Shown piece after piece: positions 34,417-46,159 of a DNA stretch of 64,000 nucleotides (positions within the stretch are counted from its first letter, which is position 1; the number at the start of each line of letters is the position of its first letter). The notes beneath the pieces are model-generated. The model was given only the letters and a program-made list of their open reading frames with translations. It was not told the origin of the DNA and searched no databases. The DNA is from Lactifluus volemus (lineage: Eukaryota; Basidiomycota; Agaricomycetes; Russulales; Russulaceae). The stretch is from NCBI GenBank assembly GCA_022376515.1, contig WTXI01000005.1, forward strand, positions 248,001 to 312,000, in the 5' to 3' direction. Made by a program: the position numbers and the translations under genes.

Positions 34417-34821
34417 TGGATGAGTAACATGTCCGAGAAGGACAGTTCCACGTCGCTCGAATCACTCGTGAGCAACGTGACATCATCAAATTCCCACCAC
34501 GTGATCTAGCCCAGCGAAGCACGGAAATAAAAATAAAAATACAAAGCTGTTTATTCGGAACCGTTACTGTACGTCTACTGTGATTTTCTGTTTTTTAAAA
34601 ATAAATGGACTGTATGCGTGGTTGTGTAGTGTATCTTGCCTGAATGTAGAAAAAGGCTCCCACAATGAGTTTGTCGTTGCCGATCATTTCCAATCTTTCT
34701 TTCTTTTCCACCTCCAAAATAATAATTTTGTGGATCAAGTCTGCGTGCAGACCTCAATCATCCCCGGTTTTTCTCTCCCGTCAAAGGTTTTTTTAGTATT
34801 CGGACACCCGTGTTATCCTTT
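34417..34821. promoter_or_regulatory. Divergent ERO1/SCP160 intergenic region
   Basis: These 405 bp lie between two divergent start codons. It contains AT-rich stretches (for example near 34525-34610), but I see no motif that can be assigned with confidence. Confidence 0.3.
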
Positions 34822-37800
34822 ATGGATGCTGCTGCACTGGCGGTAACTTGTTTTTTCTCCTCCGTCACTCTATGTATTCACTTCTCTCTTTGTCTTAGAG
34901 GTTACACCACCTCGAAGGTGCCCCAGACCCTTTCCCGGCTGAGGCTCCTGCTTCCCCGTCCTCCAACCGTCAGAATCTCGCTTCACTCGATACTGGCTCG
35001 CAAGAGGCCTTCCCGTCCCTCGCTCCTTCACCAGGTGGCATTGTCAAATCAGTCTCCACGGCCTGGGGAGCGACCACCGGCCCTCGTCTCTCGGCACAGA
35101 CTTCTCAGGCAACCGAGTCCTTTACTTTGTCTGTGATCGACCTTTCTTCTGCAGGCAAAGATGGCAAACCGACTACCCTTGGTGAGATAATGAAGCAAGT
35201 CATGGCGAATCACAAGATAAGGATTGAGGCCTCCACCAACCAGAGGACTCGTCAGACTACTTTTCATCTCAAAGCGGATTCCAAGAAGGAGCTTGACAAG
35301 GCAAAGCGTAGTCTGTTGGCCTTTCTCTCCCCGATGGTAATTTCCATCGACTTCTTTCGGTTGTCCTTTGTCTCAAAAACGTAGGTTTCAGTCGTCATTG
35401 ATGCCCCTGCCTCTACTATTCCTGCCATTATTGGTCCCAAAGGCAAGGCCAAGAGCACCCATCTCGTAGTGATCAGTCTAACGATGCGTTTACAGGTGCA
35501 ACACTCAAGCAAATTCGCGACCAGACATCTGTGAGAATCGACATCCCCCGCCGTGAGACTTTGACGGCTTCCAACGGTAATGGTGTTGCGGATGGCCGCT
35601 CACCTCATACCTCAGGACCGGCGTCTCCTGTCCCAGTTGATGACGATGATGAGCCAATGGTCCCAATTACGGTTACTGGTCCTCAGTCATTCGTGAGTGA
35701 AGCCCAAGATCACATCAAGCAAATCATTGCGTCCAAGCGGGCCCGCACTACGCTACGTGTGCGCGACATACCAGCACATATCGTTCCGTTTGTAAAGGCC
35801 CGCCGTTCTGTATTCGTCGACGCTGCTGAGGGTAGTCATGTCGAACTTTCGCTCAAAAGTGCTGAGCGCGAAGTAACCGTTTCTGGCGACCGAGAGGCTG
35901 TCCTCCGGGTTATCGATTCTATCAAGGGTACCATCGCGGCTGTCTCAGCCTCTTTGACCTCGCTCAAGATCCAGCTTCCGAAACGTCAACACAGACTCCT
36001 TGTTGGTAACGCAGTTGGCGAGATCCTAGCTTCCAGCAAATGCGTCATCACCGTTCCTCTTCCCGAGGATGCAAGCGAGGAGATCGCCGTCTGGGGTAAG
36101 GCGGAGGATTTGGGCAATGGTGTCGCAGCAGTCATGGCCAGAGCCAATTCTCAGTACATCCATGAATTCCCACTTCCTGGTCCAATTTCCCTTTCTCGTC
36201 AACTCCTGGCCTACATGGATCATATCGACTTTTCGCACACCCTTGAGGTCTCACACCCTGGGGTTTTGGTTTTCACCCCAAATGCTGGCGCAAAGTCAAA
36301 GGCTTCTGTTTTGAACGTGGACCTCATTGGTGAAAAGGCTCTCGTGGATGCCGCCGTACGCCAGGTTTCGGAATTAATGGGCAAGCTCATCGGCGCCACA
36401 AAGGATGTCCAAGTTGATTGGCTCGTGCATAGGGTCATTCAAGGGAAGCATGCCGAAAGGTAACCATCATTTCCTTCCATAATGTCCTAACCTGATTCCC
36501 CGTCCCTCGTGCTGCAGGATCAAGCAATTTCACGGGTCACACAATGTCTTGTTTTTCTTCTCTCCTGAGTCCGAGAAACCGTCCTCCGTCTTGCTCGTGT
36601 ACGACCCGACTTCACCTTCTGCGTCACCATCTCCAGTGGAGAAGACCAAGAATGTTGAGGAGGTCGAGAAGGAACTGGTTCAGTGGGCCAGAGATGCAGC
36701 GGACGTCAAGAGCCGGGTCGTTTCTGTTGAAAAGAAATGGCACAGTGCTGTTGTCGGTAAAAACGGTGCTGCTCTTAAGGCGTAAGCAACTTCCTGGCGA
36801 CATACACCGTGTTATTGATGACATGCGTAGGATTATCGGCGAAGAGAACGCACTAATCATTAAGGTTGGTGCCGAAGTAAATGACCCGTCTACAGAAGAC
36901 GCCATCCTGGTTCGTGGTCTCAGCGCCGAGGTCGATCGCGCAGTTAAGGACATATTAAAAATTGTCGAAGATGCCAAGGATGACCTGATTCTTTCTAGCT
37001 ACGTATGTCCCTATATTCTATCTTACGTCTTTCAGCTGACCTGGCCTGTTTGTAGTCGGTCGAGTTCGAGATTGATCGTGACTATGTGGGTCGCGTCGTC
37101 GGCGCCCAGGGTTCGGGTATCAACAAACTTCGTGACTCGCTCGGTGTCAAAATCGACTTCTCAGATGATGGCGACGAAGCCAAAGACACGAGTAAGAAAA
37201 GAAAGGGGGCGTCCCATAAGTCGAAAGTTACGGTGCGGAAGACTTCACTAACCAACTAGGACGATGATTAAGTAGTGCGTTAGATCACCGGTCGCAAAGA
37301 ACGCGTTGAGGAGGCCAAGCGCCGCATTGTTTCTCAGGTGGAGCGCCTGGTACGTGTTTCGCTGTTAATTGAAATTCTCGCCGATTACTTATTCATGCAG
37401 GCGGACGAAACTTCGGAAATCTTGAAAATACCCGCTCAATATCATTCCGGGCTGATTGGCCAGAGCGGGAAGTATGTAATCCGGCTCGAGGAGAAGTACA
37501 ATGTCAAGATCACGTTCCCACGCGGGTTGAGTGAGAATTCCGAGGGGCGAACACGCGAGCATCTCAAACCGGACGAGGTGCTTGTAAAGGGTGGTAAAAG
37601 GGGTGTCGCTGGTGCTAAATCTGAGCTCCTCGATGCGGCCGAGTTCGAAAAGGAGTCTAATAATGTTGTCCAATTTACCGTTTCTGCACGCGCGATCCCA
37701 CGCATCCTTGGTAGGGGTGGGGCCAAGATCAACCAAATCAAGAACGATACGGAAGCGGCAATTGACTTGAACAAGGCTGAGGATGGCGGTGAGGCTACCG

Positions 37801-39137
37801 TCATCTGCCGTGGAAGTAGAAAGGCCATCACGGCTGCCAAGGCGGCCATTCAGTCGATTGTGGATCAAGTCGACGAGGAAGTTACGGAGGTTCTGACAAT
37901 CGAATCCAGGTTTCACAAGGCGCTCATTGGGGCCGGTGGCCATGGCCTACGGAGCCTTATCCTCCGATGCGGTGGTCCTACAGAGACGAGGCTTCATACC
38001 GGACTTGTTCGATTGTGCGCACTTTCCAGTTTTGTGGCATCCCGTTGGTGCTAAAGCATGAGCATAATAGCCCACGACCTGGAGAGGAACCAAAGGACGA
38101 AGTTCGCCTGCGTGGTGAACCGACGCTCATCAAGAAATTGAAGGCTGAGCTCGAGCAAGCCACGGCAGATTTGCGCGACCGCGTCCTATTTGGTGTTCAG
38201 ATTCCTGCGGCAGCGCACAGCGCACTCATTGGTCGTAGCGCCCGGAACTTGCTTAGCTTCCAGGACAAATACAATGTCCAGGTGCAATACCCCGGCTCGA
38301 ACTCGTACCGGTCCAGTGGCGAACCGGAGAATGTTGGAGAGCTCGGTGACGTTGCACCTGAGGAACTGGTCAAGGTGATAGGGTCAAAAGCGGCGGTTGA
38401 AGAAGCGATCACACAACTCAAGGTTCGTTGTCCAGTTTTGGTAAACGTGCAAGTTGGCGTGTGTATTCATACCCTCGCAGTTGCAAGTTGACAATGCTGC
38501 TCCACCGGAAAGTATAACGGACACTTTTAGCGTTCCACTCAAGTATCATCACGCTATTACGCGGCAAGGCGGGATTTTCCGCACTCTTCGCACCAATTAC
38601 GGTGTGGACGCCGAGCTTTCTGCTCATCCTACCAAACCTGGATTACCCTCTCGTCCCCCGAGCTCTTCGGTGCCAGAGGCACGCGTCGACGATGTAGAGG
38701 AGCCCGTTACAACTGAGGCCCGGTGGGAAGTCGTCGAGAACTACACCGATGCTGAGGAGGGCGAGTCCACCTGGACCCTGAAGGGCCGTGACCAGGCGAG
38801 CATCGACAGGGCCAAACTTACCATTACAGAGGCGATCGAGAAGGCGCAGGCTCAGACCCACGTTGGGTTCCTCACGCTTCCCGATCGCTCGAGCTTCCCG
38901 CGCATCGTCGGTGCAAAAGGCTCCAACATTGCGCGTTTGCACGACACGACCGGTGCTGATATTCATGTCGGGCGTGAGAACAACACCGTCGTCATCACAG
39001 GTTCGTTTGCCGTTCCCTCTCGTTGCGAAGCTAGTTTTACGATGTCTCATATAGGCACCGTGTCCTCGGTGGAAGCCGCAAAGGAAGCCATTCTTAAAAC
39101 TATCCGTGGCCCTACGCGCCAGAAACGGGACCACTAA
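34822..39137 (+). CDS. SCP160: Multi-KH-domain RNA-binding protein, SCP160/vigilin family
   Basis: Vigilin-type proteins bind mRNAs on polysomes and the ER surface through many KH domains. A short first exon (MDAAALA) joins to RLHHLEGAPDPFPAEAP. KH loops with the GxxG signature recur along the protein: IIGPKG, VVGKNG, VVGAQG, LIGQSG, ILGRGG, LIGAGG, a variant IGRSAR, and IVGAKG near the end, some diverged as is usual. About eleven introns join in frame; one (35443-35495) uses a GC donor, and the in-frame stops seen near 37255 and 38050 fall within introns. Length is about 1,200 residues, as expected for the family. It ends GPTRQKRDH. It is convergent with the U2SURP gene, 157 bp away. Confidence 0.9.
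35443..35495 (+). other. GC-AG intron in SCP160
   Basis: The KH text IIGPKG continues as ATLKQIRDQTS only if 35443-35495 (GCAAGG...TACAG, 53 nt) is removed after AAAG. The donor AG|GCAAGG is close to the known GC-AG consensus. Confidence 0.7.
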
Positions 39138-39294
39138 GGGTTTGACAGTATTTAACTATGGTATCTCATGGAGATAACGGACGGGGTCGTGAAGGGTGGT
39201 TGGGGGTGCTGCATAGTCATTATTGTTGTTGGTATAATTACCCCACATCACATGAAATAACGACAGCAAGCTAAAACATCCATGCGAGACTAGA

Positions 39295-42043
39295 TCATTG
39301 GCTCCCCGTCAAGATCCTCCATCGGTGCACCATCAATGTGTCATCTAAGGGTGCACCATCGATATCATCTTGCAAAGAAGCACCATCGATGTCATCGTCC
39401 ATAGGGGCGCCGTCGATATCATCCATGGGCTCGCCATCGATATTGAGTGGTTCCCCGTCGACGTCATCCAAGGGTTGACCATCCACGTCACTTTCCGTCT
39501 CCATTGATGCTTCACCGCCGTCATCTTGGGGAGTTGTCGTCCTGGGAGCTTCAACGAGTTTCTCGGCCGGCTTGAAAGACGAAGTTTTGAATCGCGAAAC
39601 AGGCGCAGGTGTAGGTTCCTCAACCACCACTGGAGTCTCTTCGACTTTCGGTGCTTCCTCCTGTATCTGGCCCTCAATCCTCCGCCTCAAATGCAGGGTG
39701 AATTCGGGTGGAAACACTATCCAATCTTCCCAAATATCGACAACACTCGTGATCTGGCTCTTGAATGTTTCGGCCGTGATACGACCCGGGAAGGAGTGAT
39801 AGATTGTAGAAAAATGGTCAAATACGAGACCCAGTCTGCTTTGAAATTCTTGCCGGAACTTCCAAGCCATGGGTAAGGGCGGCAGAGTTATGCAAGATGT
39901 CACAGATGAGTGCAAGCGAGCAAGCTTGCGAGGAACAGGTGTCCCATCAACGACCAGGGAGGCAACGATGATATCGGCAACCTGCAGCTTGTGTTTAGGA
40001 AGCAGACGAAAGACTTTATTTTAACTAGTACCTCATTCGCAGCTTCTGCATGTTCTAAACTGAAAGCCATACATCGTGCAAAATCAACACGAGCGCCACT
40101 CAATGACCGAAGCATGGCTTCGAAACGTTTTCGGGCCAATTTCCCAAGTTTGGTCTTGCGGGTCCGTTCCTTCTCTGACTCTTCGGCGGAATCGGTAGAG
40201 AAGACGCTATTATAACCCTTCACGCCCAATTTCATTTAGTGTCAAGACCAAAAAGAGGTGTTCCTCACCTCGTCCTCAAATTCTGGCTCTAGAATCCCTT
40301 CCTTCTTCACCAAAGATTGATAAAATCTGTGCTTCCGGTGCTACCGACCCGACATTCAGGCGATATACACGGGATATGGGTGCGACGCGCTTACGCTTCG
40401 ATCTGTGAGGAAACTGTATCTCGGGTTCTCTTTCTCCATTTCCTTCAAACTTTCTTCATATGTTTGGCCATGACCCTTCACTTCGGCCGCGACAGTCCTA
40501 ATGAAGGTGTCTGTCACCTCGTCCTCGTCCGTCGCGTGTCCACGTGGTGAACGGCGATCACGAGGCGAAGGGCTACGCCTATAGCGACCGTATGATCGCC
40601 TTGGAGAACGTGAATACCTAGACCCACGCCTGGGAGAGTAGGAACGGCTGCGCGAACGCTTGTCACGCCTACGGTCACGGTCCCATGAGCGGGAGCGGGA
40701 GCGGGACCTACGCCTCTCTGGCATCGGGCTGGGAGAGCGAGATCTCTGTGCGACTGATGCATCGCTGAAGGTAAGATTGACGCTTGGCCAAAAGAATGGT
40801 CATCGTACACTGACCATACATAGGCTTCGCGGCAATTGGAACGGCTTTGCTCCATCCAACTCGAAGTATGGATCCTCCCCAGTCGAATCCATCGAATTCT
40901 TTTAAAGCAGCTTCGGCATCTTTGCGTCTCATAAATGAGACGAATCCACTAAGGCCAGAGTTTTTGCTTCGGCGAGCGGCCGTCATATCCGCACCAGGCC
41001 CTAGCGCGGTGTCACTACGTGGCCACATAATTTTGACCTCATCAACAGCATAAGCGAAAGAACTTTTGAGAGTGGCACACTTACAGAGCCGACTGGGCCC
41101 ACACGAGCGAAGAAATTCCCCAGGCTCTGTTCCGTTACGTGGGGCGGAAGATTCGCGACAAAGACATTGGAAGTCTGTGCATCGTTGATCAGAATAAGGA
41201 TGTCGATATGATCATCAGTTACTTCAGGATCGCCTCGGTCTTTACTCCCACTCTGCCCCTCATAAGCTAAAAACCTGTTGAGATTTCCAAAGCGTGATGC
41301 ATGGACCGAGACGAACCTGCCATGGCAGTTGCAGATCTTGCATGAGCTTGGAAGCAGAGTCAGCGGTGATAGTGAATAACGAGCTACGAGCTCACAAGTC
41401 CTGGAAAATCGAGCTTCTCTGTCTGCCTGATCCCTTTGTAACGTCGCTGTGAACAATCTGAACATGGTTGGATATGACTCAGCCTGACCTCTTGATTTCT
41501 TCTAAGAAAGCATCCATTGCACGTTTTCCTTTCGGCCTCGGCACGGCTGGAGGAGACGGTGACTACAATCATGTAGACATTGTCATGTTCATTGAGAGGC
41601 AAGCACACCTTGGGCGGTTCAAATGCGCGCATCGAGCGGTGATGCGTGTCAGATCGAGAAAACCCTGACGAGGGTGTGTACGCAGCGCCAGAATCTCTCG
41701 ACGAGCGAACGAAGCCACTCGATTTCCCGCTTCGCCTTGCAGCTCCACTTTCGTCGGCATCAAAGCATCCAGAAATTCTGCGTATGCTTTAGCTGCATGT
41801 TCTTCCTCTTCTTTCCGCTTTGCTTCTGCAGCCTCTTTCTCCTTTTCCCGTTTGGACTTTTTGACGGTACCTTGAGTATATTGAGAGAGTTTCTGATCGT
41901 CCACAGTCTTCAAGTTTTGCTATCGCATGAAGTAAAGGTGAGCGAGAATGAATGTGAAGAGAAGTTCTATCCGTCGCACTGGAAACGAAGAGTCGTCTTC
42001 GTCATTGTCAAAAAAAGCGGCCAACTTAGTCTTGGTTTTGTCC
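39295..42043 (-). CDS. U2 snRNP-associated SURP protein (SR140/U2SURP)
   Basis: SR140 is a U2 snRNP-associated splicing factor. The ATG at 42043 gives MDKTKTKLAAFFDND. A Lys/Glu-rich stretch (KREKEKEAAEAKRKEEEEH) follows, then DAFLEEIK and DQADREARFSR, an RRM (NVFVANLPPHVTEQSLGNFF, later LSGFVSFMRRKDAEAAL), an RS-rich linker near 40720-40560, a SURP module (EKENPRYSFLTDR plus HRFYQSLVKKEG), and a CID-like domain (GKLARKRFEAMLRSLSG, CMAFSLEHAEAANE, WKFRQEFQSRLG). The C-terminus is an acidic array of D-I-D-G-x-P-M-D-D repeats. The last unit is out of frame, so the annotated end reads TLMVHRWRILTGSQ (see findings). The N-terminal exon joins between 41850 and 41500 are less certain than the rest. 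Confidence 0.87.
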
Positions 42044-42268
42044 ATAGCGAAAAAGAGACAAAGTCGCAGTTGTAATTGAAAGCGTTTCTGGGCCAGTTTC
42101 TCACACTTGTCACCTCGTCACGTACTCGTCACCACGCTCATTGTTGCGGATTATAGAGCAACTCAAAGTCGGCTGTGTCTCTCTTGCATAAATTTTAGGG
42201 CGGTCTGTTCGACCAGTCAGAGCCACCGATTTCTAAACTTCCCTCGTGGTACACGTTGCGCCTTACAA

Positions 42269-42493
42269 ATGCACAGCTCCCCTCCCTCGCTTTCTTCAGT
42301 TCCCCAGTCCAGCCAGGATGACTCGTATGAACAGCATGAGTCATTTAAATTAGAACTTGCAGAGAGGTCCCTGTATCATATATTGGAATCTCTCCGTGTC
42401 TCCGTGTCTAGCAGCCCAGAATATGCCAGCATACACCCGCGTAAACTTCACGCCGGTTTCCCCCGACCCGAACAAGCCCTGATGATGCGATAG
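42269..42493 (+). CDS. Small hypothetical ORF, 74 residues
   Basis: An ATG-started frame (MHSSPPSLSSVPQSS...) has a Ser-rich start and an amphipathic stretch (KLELAERSLYHILESLRVS). It lies between the divergent U2SURP and F-box genes. No family was recognised and no intron chain extends it. It may be a lone first exon or chance. Confidence 0.25.
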   Translation: MHSSPPSLSSVPQSSQDDSYEQHESFKLELAERSLYHILESLRVSVSSSPEYASIHPRKLHAGFPRPEQALMMR

Positions 42494-43002
42494 TCCTCCT
42501 CCACCGCGATTTATTGTTGCTCACCGCTGATCATCGGTCTTGAACGGCGAGAAGAGCGAATTTTCAGCGTTTATTTGTCAGATTTCGACCTCGACTCAGT
42601 AACGGAAATTGCAGCCCTGGACCGCATTTTTCAGGGTCGCGTACTTTCGCGACGTCAGCAACTGAAATGTCTCAATTCTAGAATGGATTTATGTCCTTTA
42701 CGCCACTACTAATCATCGCCGCAGCTCATCATTACTGTAATATCAAGAGATCCGCTGCGCTGCAGTCATATAGTCATAAAAGTAGGTTTATGGTTATGCC
42801 TTCGACCTTCAAGCTTCAAGTTGCAGTGTTTCGTGGGTAAAGTGCGACTTATTCGAACGGATGAAACGCACTATGAACTTAACATCCGGAAGCGACTGCA
42901 CCGGTAGCTGCCTTACGCTAACTCTGAAGCGACACGCGTCGCCCCTTCACAATCGCTCCGTAATTACTTTGCCCCGACTATGTTGTCAACTCATACCATC
43001 TA
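42494..43002. other. Intergenic stretch upstream of the F-box pseudogene
   Basis: No coding frame, repeat or element recognised. Confidence 0.35.
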
Positions 43003-45340
43003 ATGAGTCAACAAGGGACTGCGTCGCTCACGGAGTTTCAGCAGCAATTACAAGGTGAACTGTTGCAGTGCTCTTCACAGATTCTTGCCAGTATGGGTTA
43101 CCGTAAGGCTCTTGACTCGAGGCTTTATAGATCAATTAAAAGGGCTCGTGGTGCGAGAGTGTCAACCTCAATGGAACCCCGATTTCTCGGTCTCTCGGCC
43201 GAAATTCTTGTTGAAATTCTGGCTAATCTGCAATTGCGGGACATCGTAGCCTGCAAGCTCACTTGCAGGACGCTACGCGATGTTATAGAACACTCGTCGC
43301 TCATCCAGTACATCATCCAAGCCTTCCTTGCAGGCATCCATGACAACTGGATTCTAGGCGCATCGACCGCAGAGCGTTCGAAAGCATTACGATGTCTTGA
43401 AAATGCATGGCACGACCTCGATGTTCGCAAACGAACGGCCCATATTACTCGGGGCACCGCCTGGCCTTGGCTTAACTATGTAATTCACGATGATCATCTC
43501 TTGGCCATCCGGGGGGATAACGACAATCCGGCCCAACCTCCTGGATACTCCTATATTGATCTGCGTCTGTTACCTCCACTTACGGACCTGCTCTGGAGGA
43601 GGGTAGATGTCGCTTGGCATGACCAACGTTGCATTTTCGCATTCGCGCGGAAGAAAGCGACCTTTCCGTCGTTGTAACGTGCGTTCGCTTTTCGTTTTTA
43701 TGTGGAGCTGCCCCGAAGCTGATTGGTGCTGTGTAGTTGTGCGCGCGCCGAAGCTATCTCGAGGGTAGACGTTCACTGCTTGAGTTTCGTCAGTGGAGAT
43801 CCCCATCCTCTAGCGCGGAGTCCCAACGTGATCGTCGATTTCCCCGCGACATCTTCTCCTCACCATTTGCATGTACAAATTACCGGCGACTATATTTTTA
43901 TCTCCTGTAATGGCTCGCCTGATGACGAAAGCCAGGTCGACGTACTCTTCCTTGTGAATTGGAAGCAGGGAAACGTGACATCGGTAGGTATCCCCATCTA
44001 CCTCGTGCACTACTAACTTGTGGGGCGTCTTAGCTGCGAGAGTCGCCACCATCAGCGATGACCTTCGCGGTGGGGTTTATGCGGATCTCGGAATCACTCT
44101 TCGCATTTGTCCATACAGGAGAAAATGCAATTTTCCTCTATAGCTTCCTCGAAGAACCACCATGTCGACTCGATCTAATTCGGGTCCTCGGCCTACCCCC
44201 CCTCTGCGACGGTGGGAGGCTCAACTTTGCAGAGTGCCTGTCCGAACAAAACCCCATCTTTACTCCCAAGTACCCATCAAACGTTCGCGCCCCGCCGCGG
44301 TTTCCCTTTAGATACAACCCGGCGGATGGGATCGCGAGTTTCGTTCTGGGCGTGGGCCTCGAAGAAATACCAGATGCAAGCATCACCATTGCAATCATCG
44401 TGCACCGCCGCGCTTTAGTCGCACTAGCCGACACGTGGCGGTAGACTCGGAGGCCACCACGCCAGGAACTAACGAACAAACGTTGGTGGTGCCGTGGGAC
44501 AGTTGGGGACCATCCGCCACACGATGTCTCGAAGTCCCATACTGGCGTAGATGCAACGGGCCCGTTGGACAGCGCTGGGCGATCCTCGCTCACGATGAGC
44601 TCGTCCTGCGCAACTTCAACCCGCACAGCGTTCGACAGACCGCGGCGCAGCTCGGCGCGTCTCACGGACAGGCACGACGACGTCCGCGACGATACGCAGC
44701 ACGAGAATGGGAACCGGACACGGGTGGTCACCGCGCCGACGCTGCTCACTGCGGGACTATGCTTCCGCGGTGACGTCATGACTCATCTACCCTACGTCGA
44801 GACGAGGGCTGTGTGCACTAGTACACCCCGATGGGAGAGCGTGCTTACAGATGGCGAGCGTCTGTTGGGTGTCTACTTTAAGGTCCGTTCCGAGAATAGC
44901 CATTACAAATCCCAATTATCACTCCACTCACTACACCCACTTTTAGGAAGACGATGCGGACCCTCACAAGGTCGAAGTCGATATATACGTGATGTGCCCT
45001 CCTTTTTAGGAAGTTCCGTTCCCAGGCCATCTTTGTTTCCCCAATACCCTACTCCACCTTCATGCGCCGGATTCAGTTGGGACCGTAGTGGCGACCAGCC
45101 CAACTGAAAAGGCTGGCGGAAGATTCCTTTTCATAAAACTTTCACTTATGGGGATGGTCCAAAAGCTACATTACGAGTTGTTGTGGATTATCAGAATGTG
45201 TCCACCGTGGAGCCCTCACGGCGCTTCCAGTTGGAGCACACTGTACAGGCTTCTCCCATCAGAAGTCATGACTTGGCATACAACTAGAGGACTTCGAGGA
45301 TTTGGTACGTAAGCAAGAGCACCATGACGAAAGCCTCCGC
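43003..45340 (+). pseudogene. F-box protein gene with multiple frame breaks
   Basis: The first exon (MSQQGTASLTEF) carries an F-box: GLSAEILVEILANLQLRDIV followed by CKLTCRTLRDVIEHS, typical of the large agaricomycete F-box families that feed substrates to SCF ubiquitin ligases. After it, protein-like text jumps between frames: FAFARKK versus EESDLSVVVT (near 43650); LEGRRSLLEF versus SGDPHPLARSPNVIV (near 43785); NFNPHSVRQ versus SARLTDRHDD (near 44640); later VVTAPTLLTAGLCFRGDV, DPHKVEVDIYVMCPPF (stop 45012), and ASPIRSHDLAYN versus LEDFEDLV (near 45283). One true intron (about 43984-44031) can be placed. Short introns cannot explain all the shifts, so I call it a pseudogene, perhaps expressed as a truncated F-box protein. 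Confidence 0.6.
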
Positions 45341-46159
45341 TGCTTTCCTAGATAATATATATGTTGTGTAATAAATGCATTGAGGACACCTAAACTTGAT
45401 CGGGGAAAGAAGACAATTCAACTTTGGTATACTGCTACCGCATGGGGTGACTCGGTAGATGGGCGTTGATTGAGTTTCAAAAGCTGGGAGGTGGCGTAAT
45501 AGTGATTTCGTTGTTTGACCCACGGTACATCATCCTGGACCTTGATCATTGGGTAGAGGCGCTCAGATATTGGAGTAATCATCTCTATAGAAAGGTGGAG
45601 TGGAGTGATGACATTATACATTATACAATAGCACTCATAAAATATATAATGCGAGTAGCTATAATGCAGTGCCGAGTCTGACCATCGCTTCCGTACAGAC
45701 CTGTTGTCTGTACAGGGATGGAAGAATGATGGTCGGACGGGGATAGAATGATTAGATGCAGGGATCTTGTAAGGGGGGATAAGGAGGCAAGAGGTGACGA
45801 CACAGATTGAATGGATGAAGTAAGTATGCAGATAATGATGCTACGATGGGCCATGCAGTTTGTCACATGTTGAAGTTTGGTGTTTGCAAAGGAAAACAAA
45901 AATATATGTGTAGTAAAAGGTCCGTCGGGGCTCAAGGTTCTACGCCCCCACGCACAGAAGGGTGGCAACCATATATAAGTTAAATTCAAACGAGGGTATT
46001 CCGGCACTAGACACCTGGGTTGGAGTTTCCATTCCTAGAGTGATATGACGCTTGTAATGGCGCGCGTGATGTAAAGTGGTGCAGAATAACTAGTGAAGGG
46101 ACTTGAGGATAAGTGGCGAAGGCGTCTCCGGGTGGAGCGAGAAATACCCAACACGTCAG
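45341..46159. other. Convergent spacer, nothing recognised
   Basis: This lies between the decayed F-box gene (plus) and the Hsp20-like gene (minus). It is AT-rich with only short frames. Confidence 0.35.

Noticed and set aside
37190..37290. In-frame stops in SCP160
   Set aside because: A GTGCGG...GCGTTAG intron removes them and joins KVT to ITGRKERVEEAK.
41623..42075. 150-residue plus-strand frame
   Set aside because: It is antisense to U2SURP exons and has no motif.
44138..44779. 213-residue minus-strand frame
   Set aside because: Shadow of the F-box gene; composition is low-complexity and no family signature is seen.
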